A DNA stretch of 64,000 nucleotides from an uncultured Clostridia bacterium. GTDB lineage: Bacteria > Bacillota > Clostridia > Christensenellales > CAG-138. The stretch lies in contig CALVWJ010000015.1 of assembly GCA_944366945.1 (NCBI GenBank), forward strand, positions 1 through 64,000, in the 5' to 3' direction. Within the stretch, counting starts at the first letter, position 1. Each line of letters begins with the position of its first letter. The notes beneath the pieces are model-generated. The model did not search any database and was not told where the DNA came from. It was given only the letters and a program-made list of their open reading frames with translations. Shown here piece after piece: positions 1 to 8,663 of the stretch. A program made the translations under genes and the position numbers.

Positions 1-204
1 GGGCATACATGCTTTGATGCACTATTCAATCCAACCAGCAGCAAGCTGGAAAAAATTGTTACGTTTATGGCGCTGCTTGATATGATTATGCGCAATGAGA
101 TTACGCTTAAGCAAAGCAAGCCATATGGAACGATTACGATTATCGCAGCACAGCTTTTAAATGATGACACAGATGAAGAATACATGGATGAACAGGAACA
201 ATAA
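1..204 (+). CDS. scpA: ScpA C-terminal end (partial, 5' end outside window)
   Basis: The window opens inside a reading frame of 67 codons ending in TAA at 202-204. It shows the ScpA C-terminal winged-helix pattern: a segment reading VTFMALLDMIMRNEITLKQ followed by an I-T-I-I strand and an acidic tail. ScpA is the kleisin subunit that joins ScpB and SMC in the bacterial condensin complex. The next gene, 44 bases downstream, is scpB, which is the usual gene order in Firmicutes and supports the call. Only the last quarter of the protein is visible. Confidence 0.85.
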   Translation, partial: GHTCFDALFNPTSSKLEKIVTFMALLDMIMRNEITLKQSKPYGTITIIAAQLLNDDTDEEYMDEQEQ

Positions 205-248
205 GGTATATTTGGTGGACTGCATCCATAGAAAGGAGAGAGATCAGT

Positions 249-830
249 TTGCAATACGACGCGCGCTTTGGCGCAATTGAGTGCATCCTTTTTGTATCGG
301 GGGATCCCGTGCCGATCGCCCAGCTTCAGCGCGCTCTCCAGTTGACAGATCTTGAAATGCAGTCCGCATTGGAGTCCATGGACGCACTGTATCGCAAGGA
401 GGAACGCGGCATCCAACTTTACATTACAGATGAAACAGTGCAGCTTGTTTCCAATCGAAAGTATTCCGATATGGTGCTTGCACTTCTACAGCCTGTACAG
501 GCGCGCTCTTTTTCGCAATCCATGCTGGAAACGCTTTCCATCATTGCCTACAAACAACCGGTTACGCGCGCTGACATTGAAGCTGTGCGCGGCGTGCGCT
601 GTGAGTATGCGGTAAGCCAGCTTCTTAAACTTGGCATGATTCAAGAGCTTGGCAGAAAAGATGTGATTGGGAGGCCCATGTTATTTGGAACAACGGATGC
701 ATTCCTGCGCCATTTTGGATTGCATTCTGTGCGTGAATTGCCGCGCTATGAGGCATATGCAGAAGAGGACGGCAGTCAAGACACTGAATCAGTAAATGCA
801 GAGCTTGATTTGATACGGCCTAACCAATAG
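249..830 (+). CDS. scpB: Segregation and condensation protein B
   Basis: This 193-residue protein matches ScpB in length and pattern: two winged-helix domains (about residues 5-80 and 85-165), with the family-typical SMLETLSIIAYKQPVTRADIE helix-turn-helix core near residue 90 and a GRPMLFGTT segment near residue 140. ScpB dimers bind ScpA and regulate SMC-ScpAB loading and loop extrusion at the nucleoid. The start is TTG at 249, chosen because a strong AAAGGAGAG ribosome binding site lies at 232-241 and no ATG fits. It follows scpA and is 10 bases from the next gene, so the three are probably co-transcribed. Confidence 0.95.
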   Translation: MQYDARFGAIECILFVSGDPVPIAQLQRALQLTDLEMQSALESMDALYRKEERGIQLYITDETVQLVSNRKYSDMVLALLQPVQARSFSQSMLETLSIIAYKQPVTRADIEAVRGVRCEYAVSQLLKLGMIQELGRKDVIGRPMLFGTTDAFLRHFGLHSVRELPRYEAYAEEDGSQDTESVNAELDLIRPNQ

Positions 831-840
831 GAGAAATGAA

Positions 841-1722
841 ATGGCACAGATGTTAAAAGTAGCCTTGTTGCAGCTTCTTCCAGGAAAATCACAAATGGAA
901 AACCTGGAAAAGGGAATCGCAGCTTGCCGCAAAGCAAAGAGCTTCGGCGCTGATATTGCCCTGTTCCCGGAGATGTGGAGCAGCGGATACTGCATCCCCG
1001 AGGATCTGGATGCAAGAAGGGCAGAGTCTCTTGCGTTAGAAAGCGAATTCGTGACGGCGTTTGGAAAGCTTGCCGCTGAATTGGATATGGCTATTGGGAT
1101 TACTTTCTTGGAACGCTTTGAACCGCTTCCACGCAACACAATGGCCCTGTTCGACCGGCATGGAAAGCGCGTGCTGACTTATGCAAAAGTGCATACCTGC
1201 GACTTTGGCGAGGAGATTCGGCTTACGCCCGGCGATGCGTTTTATACTGTGCCGTTGGAAACTTCCTGTGGAACTGTGATGGTGGGCGCAATGATCTGCT
1301 ATGACCGTGAATTCCCAGAAAGCGCACGGATCCTTATGCTTCAAGGCGCAGAACTGGTGCTGGTACCAAATGCCTGCCCGATGGAGATAAACCGCCTTTG
1401 CCAATTGCGGGGAAGGGCATATGAAAACATGATTGGAATTGCTACCTGCAATTATCCAAGCGGACAGCCGGACTGCAATGGACACTCTTCTGCGTTTGAC
1501 GGCGTTGCATATCTGCCGGAAATGCCGGGCTCCCGCGATACCTGCATTTTGGAAGCAGATGGATCGGAGGGAATCTTCCTTGCCGAATTTGATCTTGAGA
1601 TGATGCGGGAATATCGCCGCAATGAGGTACATGGTAACGCATACCGGCACCCGCAGAAATATCACCTGCTGATTGAGGAGACGATCAACGCCCCCTTCAT
1701 TCGCACAGATTACAGGAAATAA
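841..1722 (+). CDS. Carbon-nitrogen hydrolase (nitrilase superfamily)
   Basis: The 293-residue protein has the complete nitrilase-superfamily catalytic triad: Glu44 in LFPEMW, Lys116 in YAKVH and Cys153 in MICYDREFPE. The fold is the usual single cytoplasmic alpha-beta-beta-alpha domain. Members hydrolyse amides or nitriles (for example N-carbamoylputrescine or omega-amides such as 2-oxoglutaramate). The exact substrate cannot be read from the sequence. The ATG at 841 follows GGAGAAATGAA. It sits between scpB and the sporulation genes DUF2953/gerW, an order that suggests co-transcription but gives no functional clue. Confidence 0.9.
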   Translation: MAQMLKVALLQLLPGKSQMENLEKGIAACRKAKSFGADIALFPEMWSSGYCIPEDLDARRAESLALESEFVTAFGKLAAELDMAIGITFLERFEPLPRNTMALFDRHGKRVLTYAKVHTCDFGEEIRLTPGDAFYTVPLETSCGTVMVGAMICYDREFPESARILMLQGAELVLVPNACPMEINRLCQLRGRAYENMIGIATCNYPSGQPDCNGHSSAFDGVAYLPEMPGSRDTCILEADGSEGIFLAEFDLEMMREYRRNEVHGNAYRHPQKYHLLIEETINAPFIRTDYRK

Positions 1723-1792
1723 GCGCCAGTAGCGTTATAGTTTTCCGCAAAATGCAAACAATAGGAACCATATCTCCGGTTTGGAGGAAAAT

Positions 1793-2341
1793 ATGGTTCT
1801 TTTTGTATGCGTTTTAGCGGGGATCCTGGGCGTGGTTGCGTGCATGCTTTATCATATAAGGATAGGCTTTGGTATTGAACTTGTGAACATGAATTTAACC
1901 GCGCACGTTGAAATCTATTTGCTGTTTGGGTTGATTCGAATTCCAGTTACGATAGAAATGAGCCTGTTTTCTTTATTTCACAAAATAAGAGAACAACAAA
2001 AGAACTCCAAGCGAATAAAGCTTAAAAGCGGGCAGGTTTTGCAGATCCTTCAGCATGGAAAAAAAACGCGAACAACTTGGTTCCCAAGCTTTCATTGCCG
2101 CGGCAGAATTGGAATTGCAGACGATGCATTCTTAAGTGTAATTGTAGCGGGCATAACACAGGCGGTTTTTCAAAGTGCTTTTCATATTTTCCTTCAGCCC
2201 CGTTCCGGCAGGATTTACATTAGACCCAATTTTGAAAGAAACGGGATTTGGTTTTATCTGGAAGGCATATTGCAAATTGTTCCAACGCAGATTATAGGTG
2301 TCCTTATTTTAGGAGCGAAAACAAGGAGGAATAAAGCATGA
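1793..2341 (+). CDS. DUF2953 protein (YtfI-like)
   Basis: This 182-residue protein has one N-terminal membrane segment (about residues 1-20) followed by a beta-rich, basic region. It resembles the DUF2953 family, whose Bacillus member YtfI is encoded directly before YtfJ/GerW. The same arrangement is seen here, with a 4-base ATGA overlap into gerW. A TTG 12 bases further up is in frame, but the GGAGG at 1783-1787 lies 5 bases before the ATG at 1793, so ATG is the likelier start. Its role is unknown; a sporulation or envelope function is inferred only from the neighbour. Confidence 0.8.
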   Translation: MVLFVCVLAGILGVVACMLYHIRIGFGIELVNMNLTAHVEIYLLFGLIRIPVTIEMSLFSLFHKIREQQKNSKRIKLKSGQVLQILQHGKKTRTTWFPSFHCRGRIGIADDAFLSVIVAGITQAVFQSAFHIFLQPRSGRIYIRPNFERNGIWFYLEGILQIVPTQIIGVLILGAKTRRNKA

Positions 2342-2805
2342 TGCATCCAATTGAAAACATAATGAAAGGCGCAATGGAAGAAATCAAAGCAATCGTGGAT
2401 GTAAATACGATTGTAGGGGATCCCATTTTAACCGGGGAAGAAACAATGATTTTGCCGGTGTCGAAGGTAAGCCTGGGCTTTATATCCGGCGGTGGTGAAT
2501 ATGAAATGGGAAGCGACAAACCTGTACGTAAATCGGGTACCGCTTTGGATGCTGATCTAGGTACGGACCATGAAGGAGGAAGGTATCCTTTTGCAGGTGC
2601 AGCTGTTGCAGGCATGAGCCTAACCCCCATGGCTTTCCTGTCCGTTAATGCCGGATGCGTAAAAGTGCTTCAAGTACAATATAAAAACAGCTGGGATCGT
2701 GTGATTGACCTGCTGCCCGAAGCAATTTGTGCAGTAGAACGAATGGTATGCGACACAGCATCCCCCAAATGTACACTGAAGACACAGCAAAAATCTCAGC
2801 AATAA
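2338..2805 (+). CDS. gerW: Sporulation protein GerW/YtfJ family
   Basis: The 155-residue sequence matches the YtfJ/GerW family: an opening PIENIMKGAMEEIK helix, a region of small strands, a Gly/Ala-rich stretch and the SLTPMAFLSV strand near residue 105. In Bacillus subtilis GerW is a forespore-made protein needed for germination responses, apparently through an effect on cortex lysis. The conserved DUF2953-gerW pairing and the carboxypeptidase gene that follows both support a spore-envelope setting. The C-terminal 20 residues are Lys/Gln-rich. The start ATG overlaps the previous stop codon. Confidence 0.88.
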   Translation: MMHPIENIMKGAMEEIKAIVDVNTIVGDPILTGEETMILPVSKVSLGFISGGGEYEMGSDKPVRKSGTALDADLGTDHEGGRYPFAGAAVAGMSLTPMAFLSVNAGCVKVLQVQYKNSWDRVIDLLPEAICAVERMVCDTASPKCTLKTQQKSQQ

Positions 2806-2828
2806 CTTGAACGGATGGAGCGCAGAGC

Positions 2829-3965
2829 ATGAAACGATGGTTACAACGGATTACGGCTGCTCTACTGGCTGCGATTGTAATGTTTTCTCTCAGCGGTAAC
2901 ACGCAGGCGGAACCAGAGCGTGATACAGTAGATGTATCTGCGGGCGGCGTAATGCTTATGGATGCGCGGACGCATAAAGTACTCTATGCAAAAACGGCGC
3001 ATGAAAAGCTCCCAATGGCCAGCACAACAAAAATCATGACGGCAATTCTTGCGATTGAAGCAGGGAACCTTGACGCACTCGTTACCGTACCGCAAGAAGC
3101 CTATGGTGTAGAAGGGTCCAGCATGTATCTGCGGCTTGGCGAACAGATCAGCATGCGTGATCTCCTTTATGGGCTTATGCTTGTTTCAGGAAATGATGCC
3201 GCCGTAGCGATTGCTGTGCATGTAGGCGGCAGTGTTGAAGGCTTTGCAGCATTGATGAATGCAAAGGCAGCATCACTTGGCGCACATAATACGCATTTTG
3301 TAACGCCAAATGGCCTGCCAGATCCAGATCATTATACTACAGCGTATGATCTTGCGCTTATTGCATGCTATGCCATGCAGAATGAAACATTCCGCGAGAT
3401 CGTCGGTACAACATATTACCAAACCACAACCGGCGAAATTGCACGCACCGTAAAAAACAAAAACAAGATCCTTTGGGAATACGAAGGCGGGAACGGGGTA
3501 AAAACCGGCTATACGATGGCGGCAGGGAAATGCCTTGTTTTTGCAGCAGAGCGCGAGGGAATGCAGCTTGTTGGCGTGGTGTTAAACTGCCCCGATATGT
3601 TCCCCTCTGCAAAAAGGCTGCTTGATTACGGATTTGAAACCTATCAGCAAGAGACGCTTGTTACGGCGGATGAGCGCATAGCGCGCGTCCGTGTAACAGG
3701 TGGCAAAAAAAATACCTTGGAGGTTGCTTCGAAAAACGATATAATTATTTTGGTAAAGAATGGCGATAGCACCACAGTGCGTACCGTTGTAAATCTCGCG
3801 GGACCAGTGGAAGCCCCTGTTGAAAAGGGCGATGTGCTCGGCACGCTGGAGGTTTGGGAAGATGGGCGCGTGCTTGCCGAAACGGAACTCGTTGCGGCCG
3901 AAACGGTGGAATCGAGTGCTTACCTAGATTATCTGGAAAGGCTGTTCAAACGTTGGAGCGTATGA
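2829..3965 (+). CDS. D-alanyl-D-alanine carboxypeptidase (S11, DacF/DacB type)
   Basis: This 378-residue exported penicillin-binding protein has a signal peptide (residues 1-27, cleavage near TQA-EP) and all three catalytic motifs of S11 carboxypeptidases: Ser65-x-x-Lys68 (STTK), Ser120-Gly-Asn122 and Lys225-Thr-Gly227. A C-terminal beta domain (PBP5_C-like, about residues 275-360) and a short amphipathic tail follow. It removes the terminal D-Ala from peptidoglycan stem peptides, limiting cross-linking. Its place after gerW suggests a DacF/DacB-like role in spore cortex, but a vegetative role is equally possible. A GGAG lies just ahead of the ATG. Confidence 0.93.
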   Translation: MKRWLQRITAALLAAIVMFSLSGNTQAEPERDTVDVSAGGVMLMDARTHKVLYAKTAHEKLPMASTTKIMTAILAIEAGNLDALVTVPQEAYGVEGSSMYLRLGEQISMRDLLYGLMLVSGNDAAVAIAVHVGGSVEGFAALMNAKAASLGAHNTHFVTPNGLPDPDHYTTAYDLALIACYAMQNETFREIVGTTYYQTTTGEIARTVKNKNKILWEYEGGNGVKTGYTMAAGKCLVFAAEREGMQLVGVVLNCPDMFPSAKRLLDYGFETYQQETLVTADERIARVRVTGGKKNTLEVASKNDIIILVKNGDSTTVRTVVNLAGPVEAPVEKGDVLGTLEVWEDGRVLAETELVAAETVESSAYLDYLERLFKRWSV

Positions 3966-3977
3966 GCGGCGCGGTGT

Positions 3978-4709
3978 ATGCGCATGCGGTTGCAAAAGTT
4001 TATGGCGGATGCTGGGGTGGATTCCCGCAGAAAATGTGAGGAGCTGATTGTGCGCGGGCTGGTCCAAGTGAATGGAGAGCGCGCGGAGCTGGGGCGTGTA
4101 GTAGATCCTGCGCAGGACGTTGTAACATATGCAGGGCGGCGGCTTTGCATAGAACAGAAGCGCTTGGTCTTGGTGTTCAATAAGCCCCAATGCGTTGTAA
4201 GCACGATGCATGACCCGCAAGGCCGCGCAACGGTAGCGGACTATTTTAAACAGGTCCCGCAGCGCCTTTACCCGGTTGGCCGGTTGGATTATGACTCAGA
4301 AGGGCTTCTTCTTATGTGTAACGATGGTGCACTAGCATACCGCATGATGCATCCTAAATTTATGGTGGAAAAAACGTATCTCGTGCATTGCCGCGGCGCA
4401 CTTACCGTTGCCGAACGCGCTGCGCTTGAATGCGGGGTGCTTTTGGAAGATGGTCCCACCGCACCGACTAGAGTGGAAAACATCCATGCTCTGCAATTTG
4501 GAAATACGGCTTTTGAAATCACGCTCCATGAAGGAAGAAACCGCCAAGTGCGCAGAATGCTCGCGGCAGTGGGGCATGAAACCCTCCTGCTAAGGCGCAT
4601 AGCGTTTGGCCCAATAAAACTGGGAAAGCTTGCGCAAGGAAAATGGCGTAGCCTGGAGGAGGAAGAAGCAGCACGCCTCTCAGAAATAATTGGGCGTGAA
4701 AGGCCTTAG
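3978..4709 (+). CDS. rluB: rRNA pseudouridine synthase RluB/RsuA family
   Basis: The 243-residue protein has an N-terminal S4 RNA-binding domain (about residues 3-60, LQKFMADAGVDSRRKCEELI) and a RsuA/RluB/E/F catalytic domain with the catalytic Asp104 in GRLDYDSEGLL. A GRNRQVRRML motif near residue 185 is also diagnostic. The family isomerises specific uridines in 23S or 16S rRNA; RluB acts on 23S helix 89. A second in-frame ATG at 3984 could be the true start, since neither has a clear ribosome binding site. It closes the run of genes that began with scpA and is followed by a strong terminator. Confidence 0.92.
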   Translation: MRMRLQKFMADAGVDSRRKCEELIVRGLVQVNGERAELGRVVDPAQDVVTYAGRRLCIEQKRLVLVFNKPQCVVSTMHDPQGRATVADYFKQVPQRLYPVGRLDYDSEGLLLMCNDGALAYRMMHPKFMVEKTYLVHCRGALTVAERAALECGVLLEDGPTAPTRVENIHALQFGNTAFEITLHEGRNRQVRRMLAAVGHETLLLRRIAFGPIKLGKLAQGKWRSLEEEEAARLSEIIGRERP

Positions 4710-4730
4710 GTTTGTTCAAGTTGCCGCCGC

Positions 4731-4763
4731 GCAGTGTTCCAGCTTTGGAACACTGCTTTTTTT
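4731..4763 (+). terminator. Rho-independent terminator after rluB
   Basis: A perfect 10-bp stem (4731-4740 with 4747-4756), a 6-base loop and seven T residues end the scpA-rluB transcription unit. Confidence 0.92.
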
Positions 4764-4915
4764 ATAACATAATGCAGGAAAAGCAGGAAAAGCGTAGAAT
4801 ATAAAAAATAAGGCGGTGAATTGAACGATGCTTAAATTCAAACTATCCCTTATAAATAACCGCCTGGTTGGAGAAAACACTATAAATAACTCTTAGAGTG
4901 AATGGAGGCCGATAT

Positions 4916-5338
4916 ATGGATGTAAGTCCTTGGTTCGTCTTAGCGTTAGGCATGGGTACAGTGTTCATTGGCCTAATCGTTATCATTCTGCTTGTCAAAC
5001 TCATGAGCGCTTTGCTCAAAGGGAAGAATACGGCAGTGACTTCTGTGGTGGAACCCAATATCACTGCGCCTACTTTCCTTCCAACACAGCCGGTATCACA
5101 GCCCAAAATGCCGATCGCAGACCGCGCTTGCTTGAGCGCCGTGATCGCTGCCGCGATCGCATCCTATACCGGAACAGACGCAGAAGGATTGCGTATCTGT
5201 CGGATGAAGACACTCGCTCCGGCGCCGGAAAGCGCAGATGCACACAACAGGTTTGTTGCTGCAATTGCGGCGGCGATCGCAACCGAAACAGGAACGGATG
5301 CCAGCGGACTTAGGATCCGCAGCATCCGAAAGATTTAA
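4916..5338 (+). CDS. oadG: Na+-pumping decarboxylase gamma subunit (OadG-like)
   Basis: The 140-residue protein begins with one membrane helix (about residues 5-28: WFVLALGMGTVFIGLIVIIL) typical of OadG, then a soluble tail. The tail holds two similar units, around residues 65-95 and 110-140, each with an Ala-rich AIAAAIA helix and a T-G-T-D-A-x-G-L-R-I strand. OadG anchors and assembles biotin-dependent Na+-translocating decarboxylases. An in-frame GTG at 4898 exists, but the GGAGG at 4904-4908 fits the ATG at 4916. It is the first gene of the decarboxylase operon. Confidence 0.85.
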   Translation: MDVSPWFVLALGMGTVFIGLIVIILLVKLMSALLKGKNTAVTSVVEPNITAPTFLPTQPVSQPKMPIADRACLSAVIAAAIASYTGTDAEGLRICRMKTLAPAPESADAHNRFVAAIAAAIATETGTDASGLRIRSIRKI

Positions 5339-5380
5339 GGGCAAAACTACATTTTTATCTAACTTGAAGGAGGAACCATT

Positions 5381-5761
5381 ATGCGTAAGTTCATCGTGAA
5401 TGTTAACGGCGCTTCTTATGAGGTAGAAGTGGAAGAGATTACTGGTGCGGCACCTTCGGCACCTAAAGCGCAGCCACAGCAGCCCGCTCCTGCGGTTGCT
5501 ACGCCCACACCCCCAGCACCTCCCGCACAGCAGTCGGCTTCACAGGGGCAAACGTCTATCAACGCACCAATGCCGGGGAACATTCTTGACGTTCGCGTTA
5601 AGGTGGGCGACACCGTTAAGGCGGGCGATGTGCTGCTTATCCTCGAAGCGATGAAGATGGAGAATGAAATTATGGCGCCGGTGGCTGGAACGGTTTCCGC
5701 TGTCAATGTAGTGAAAGGCGCAAGTGTGAATTCGGGGGATGTGCTCTGCATCCTTGGCTAA
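5381..5761 (+). CDS. Biotin carboxyl carrier protein of the decarboxylase
   Basis: This 126-residue protein has a short N-terminal strand region, a flexible Pro/Ala/Gln linker (about residues 23-57) and a C-terminal biotinyl/lipoyl domain with the biotin-acceptor Lys92 in EAMKMEN. The linker lets the biotin arm shuttle CO2 from the carboxyltransferase to the membrane beta subunit. In classical oxaloacetate decarboxylase this domain is fused to the alpha subunit. Here it is a separate gene, as in glutaconyl-CoA and methylmalonyl-CoA decarboxylases. The ribosome binding site GGAGGA is strong. Confidence 0.93.
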   Translation: MRKFIVNVNGASYEVEVEEITGAAPSAPKAQPQQPAPAVATPTPPAPPAQQSASQGQTSINAPMPGNILDVRVKVGDTVKAGDVLLILEAMKMENEIMAPVAGTVSAVNVVKGASVNSGDVLCILG

Positions 5762-5813
5762 ACTGCCTGCTTAGGCGAACGCATCCGAACCTTTGTTTTG
5801 AAGGAGGGCATCC

Positions 5814-7001
5814 ATGGATGTAATCCAAAAATTCGTTTCTACAACGGGCCTTGCGATGTTGTTTGAAGATCCGCGGCCACTTGTAATGATCTTCATTGCC
5901 TGCTTGCTGCTTTATCTTGCAATCAAAAAGGGATTTGAGCCATTGCTTCTTATCCCAATCGCATTTGGCATGTTGCTTTCTAATCTGCCGGGTACTGCAA
6001 TGTACCATGCTGAGTTGTTTGAAGGCGGGCACGTTCACTGGGCGGAGTTCAGCGAAACCGCGGGCTTGATCGATTATCTCTACTTAGGGGTAAAGCTTGG
6101 CATTTATCCTTCGCTCATCTTCCTTGGCGTTGGTGCCATGACCGATTTTGGACCTTTAATTGCAAGCCCGCGTAGCTTGCTGCTTGGCGCTGCTGCGCAG
6201 TTAGGCATCTTTGTGGCTTTCCTTGGAGCGTTGGGTCTCTCTGCAATCTTCCCAAGCATTAATTTTGGGATGCGCGAGGCCGCGTCTATCGGCATCATTG
6301 GAGGTGCGGATGGACCTACAGCGATTCTGGTTGCCGCCATGCTTGCCCCGCAGCTATTGGGACCGATTGCAGTTTCTGCATATTCCTATATGGCGCTGGT
6401 GCCCGTTATCCAGCCTCCTATTATGAAAGCGCTTACGACCAAAAAAGAGCGCAGCGTTGTGATGGAGCAGCTTCGCCCTGTTTCCAAGGCAGAAAAAATC
6501 GTTTTCCCGATTATGGTTACAATTTTTGTTTCCTTGCTGCTGCCATCTGCGGCGCCGCTTGTAGGCCTTTTGATGCTGGGAAATCTGTTCCGCGAATGCG
6601 GCGTTACGGAACGCCTTTCTAAAACCGCGCAAAATGAGCTTTGCAATATTGTTACGATTTTCCTTGGCCTTTCTGTTGGCGCGACTGCTACAGTGGATGC
6701 GTTCTTCAACTGGCAGACGGTTGGAATCCTTTTGATGGGCGTGTGCGCGTTTGCATTCAGCACGGTGGGTGGTGTCCTGCTCGGCAAACTGATGTATGTG
6801 CTAACAGGAGGCAAAGTGAACCCACTAATCGGATCAGCTGGCGTATCTGCCGTTCCGATGGCGGCGCGGGTATCACAGGTAGTTGGGCAAAAGGAGAATC
6901 CCGGCAACTTCCTGCTGATGCACGCAATGGGGCCAAATGTTGCAGGCGTTATTGGCAGCGCGATTGCAGCGGGCGTATTCCTTTCCCTGTTTGGTGGTTA
7001 A
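5814..7001 (+). CDS. oadB: Na+-translocating decarboxylase beta subunit
   Basis: A 395-residue, very hydrophobic protein with about nine to eleven membrane helices and the hallmark [11 protein letters not shown] motif (near residue 163). That motif carries the Asp implicated in Na+ binding in OadB/GcdB/MmdB. The subunit decarboxylates carboxybiotin and couples this to Na+ export across the cytoplasmic membrane. It lies between the biotin carrier and the carboxyltransferase genes with short spacers and a GGAGGG ribosome binding site, so the complex is made from one mRNA. Confidence 0.95.
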   Translation: MDVIQKFVSTTGLAMLFEDPRPLVMIFIACLLLYLAIKKGFEPLLLIPIAFGMLLSNLPGTAMYHAELFEGGHVHWAEFSETAGLIDYLYLGVKLGIYPSLIFLGVGAMTDFGPLIASPRSLLLGAAAQLGIFVAFLGALGLSAIFPSINFGMREAASIGIIGGADGPTAILVAAMLAPQLLGPIAVSAYSYMALVPVIQPPIMKALTTKKERSVVMEQLRPVSKAEKIVFPIMVTIFVSLLLPSAAPLVGLLMLGNLFRECGVTERLSKTAQNELCNIVTIFLGLSVGATATVDAFFNWQTVGILLMGVCAFAFSTVGGVLLGKLMYVLTGGKVNPLIGSAGVSAVPMAARVSQVVGQKENPGNFLLMHAMGPNVAGVIGSAIAAGVFLSLFGG

Positions 7002-7021
7002 TTTGTAAAGGAGTCTAAACT

Positions 7022-8500
7022 ATGGGCAAAAAACTATTGATTACTGATACCATCCTGCGGGATGCGCACCAATCGCAGGCGGCAACGCGCATGCGCACAG
7101 AAGATATGCTGCCAGCATGCGAATTGCTTGACAGCATCGGCTATTGGTCGCTTGAATGTTGGGGTGGCGCGACGTTTGACAGCTGCCTGCGTTTTTTAAA
7201 TGAAGATCCCTGGGACCGCCTGCGCAAATTGCGCAAGGCGCTGCCAAATACGAAGCTCCAGATGCTTTTCCGTGGCCAAAATATCTTGGGCTATAAGCAC
7301 TATGCGGATGATGTTGTTGAACAATTCTGCCGCAAGGCTATTGAGAACGGGATCGACGTAATCCGCATTTTTGATGCGCTTAACGATGTGCGCAACCTGG
7401 AGGCAGCCATTAAATTCACAAAGAAATACGGCGGGATCTGCGAGCCTGCGATCAGCTATACCATTAGCCCAGTTCATAATGAAGATTACTTTGTGAAGAT
7501 TGCAAAGGAACTTGTGCAGATGGGCGCAGACGTGATTTGCATCAAGGATATGGCGAACCTATTGCTTCCATTTGCCGCGTATTCGCTTGTAAAACGTTTG
7601 AAAGCGGAAGTAGACGTTCCAATTCATCTGCACACGCATAACACGACTGGAACGGGAGACATGACCTACCTTATGGCTGTGCAAGCAGGTGTTGACATCG
7701 TGGACTGCGCGCTTTCACCACTTGCGAACGGGACCTCACAGCCTGCAACGGAATCGCTTGTTGCTACATTAAAAGACACGGAATACGATACCGGCCTAAA
7801 TCTCGAAACGATGGCAAAGGCAGCGAAGCACTTCCGCGGCGTTGCAAACAAGCTCAAATCGGAAGGGTTCCTGGATCCGAAGGTGCTTAGCGTGGATACG
7901 AATACGTTGATCTACCAGGTTCCAGGTGGCATGCTTTCCAACTTGATTTCGCAGCTCAAGCAAGCGAATGCGGAAGATAAATATTATGATGTGCTTGCTG
8001 AGATTCCGCGTGTTCGCGCAGACTTTGGATATCCGCCGCTCGTGACGCCAACAAGCCAGATCGTTGGTTCGCAAGCGGTGCTTAACGTGCTTTCCGGCGA
8101 GCGGTATAAGATGTTTACCAAGGAGTCAAAAGCAGTGCTGCATGGTGAATATGGGGCATTGCCTGGGGCGGTAAACGAGGAAGTGCGCAAAAAGGCAATC
8201 GGTGATGAACCTGTAATCACCTGCCGGCCGGCAGACCTGCTTGCACCGGAGCTGGATAAATACCGCGAGGAAATCAAAGACTTGATGCAGCAGGAAGAGG
8301 ATGTACTCAGCTATGCGCTGTTCCCGCAGGTTGCATTAAAGTTCTTTGAAGCGCGTGCAAAGGGGACTGGAGAACCTGTGCTGGAAGCAAAGCCTGCGAC
8401 GACCGCGATGTCTGCCGCCGCAGCCCCCGCACAGCCAAAGAAAGAGCAAAAGGAAGACGTGCGTGTAAGGACGCTTTATGTGGAGGATCTTACACTGTAA
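7022..8500 (+). CDS. oadA: Oxaloacetate decarboxylase alpha / pyruvate carboxylase subunit B carboxyltransferase
   Basis: The 492-residue protein opens with ITDTILRDAHQS, the metal-site signature of PYC/OadA carboxyltransferases. It has the HLHTHNTTG metal-binding motif near residue 205 and the PYC_OADA second domain (about residues 290-450). It ends in a short Ala/Pro/Lys tail without a biotin domain, because the carrier is encoded separately at 5381-5761. It transfers the oxaloacetate carboxyl group to biotin, giving pyruvate. Together with the three preceding genes it forms a complete Na+ pump. Oxaloacetate is the most likely substrate, from the carboxyltransferase type. Confidence 0.92.
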   Translation: MGKKLLITDTILRDAHQSQAATRMRTEDMLPACELLDSIGYWSLECWGGATFDSCLRFLNEDPWDRLRKLRKALPNTKLQMLFRGQNILGYKHYADDVVEQFCRKAIENGIDVIRIFDALNDVRNLEAAIKFTKKYGGICEPAISYTISPVHNEDYFVKIAKELVQMGADVICIKDMANLLLPFAAYSLVKRLKAEVDVPIHLHTHNTTGTGDMTYLMAVQAGVDIVDCALSPLANGTSQPATESLVATLKDTEYDTGLNLETMAKAAKHFRGVANKLKSEGFLDPKVLSVDTNTLIYQVPGGMLSNLISQLKQANAEDKYYDVLAEIPRVRADFGYPPLVTPTSQIVGSQAVLNVLSGERYKMFTKESKAVLHGEYGALPGAVNEEVRKKAIGDEPVITCRPADLLAPELDKYREEIKDLMQQEEDVLSYALFPQVALKFFEARAKGTGEPVLEAKPATTAMSAAAAPAQPKKEQKEDVRVRTLYVEDLTL

Positions 8501-8522
8501 TTGCATAGGGTAAGAAAAAATG

Positions 8523-8555
8523 CCGCAGCCTTGCATTTAGGCTGCGGTATTTGTT
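8523..8555 (+). terminator. Terminator of the decarboxylase operon
   Basis: An 8-bp GC-rich stem (8523-8530 with 8540-8547) preceded by an A-run and followed by a T-rich stretch lies 22 bases after the carboxyltransferase stop. Confidence 0.8.
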
Positions 8556-8607
8556 TGCACACAATGCAATTTAGACATGCAGCACTTGCATCATTTAGGA
8601 AAGCAGG

Positions 8608-8636
8608 TTGAAATAAAACCATCAATCTGATACAAT
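8608..8636 (+). promoter_or_regulatory. Sigma-A-type promoter of surE
   Basis: TTGAAA (8608-8613), a 17-base spacer and TACAAT (8631-8636), close to consensus. The transcript would start near 8643, about 20 bases before the surE start. Confidence 0.75.
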
Positions 8637-8663
8637 GAAAGACAAATATAAAGTTGGAGAAAA

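Noticed and set aside
1036-1665. A 209-codon minus-strand frame opposite the nitrilase gene
   Set aside because: The plus-strand frame has the complete Glu-Lys-Cys triad and a good ribosome binding site. The antisense frame shows no domain.
4811-4865. Distant inverted repeat AGGCGGT/ACCGCCT upstream of the gamma subunit
   Set aside because: The arms are only 7 bp and 41 bases apart, with no promoter clearly between them. I could not separate it from chance, so it is not listed as an operator.
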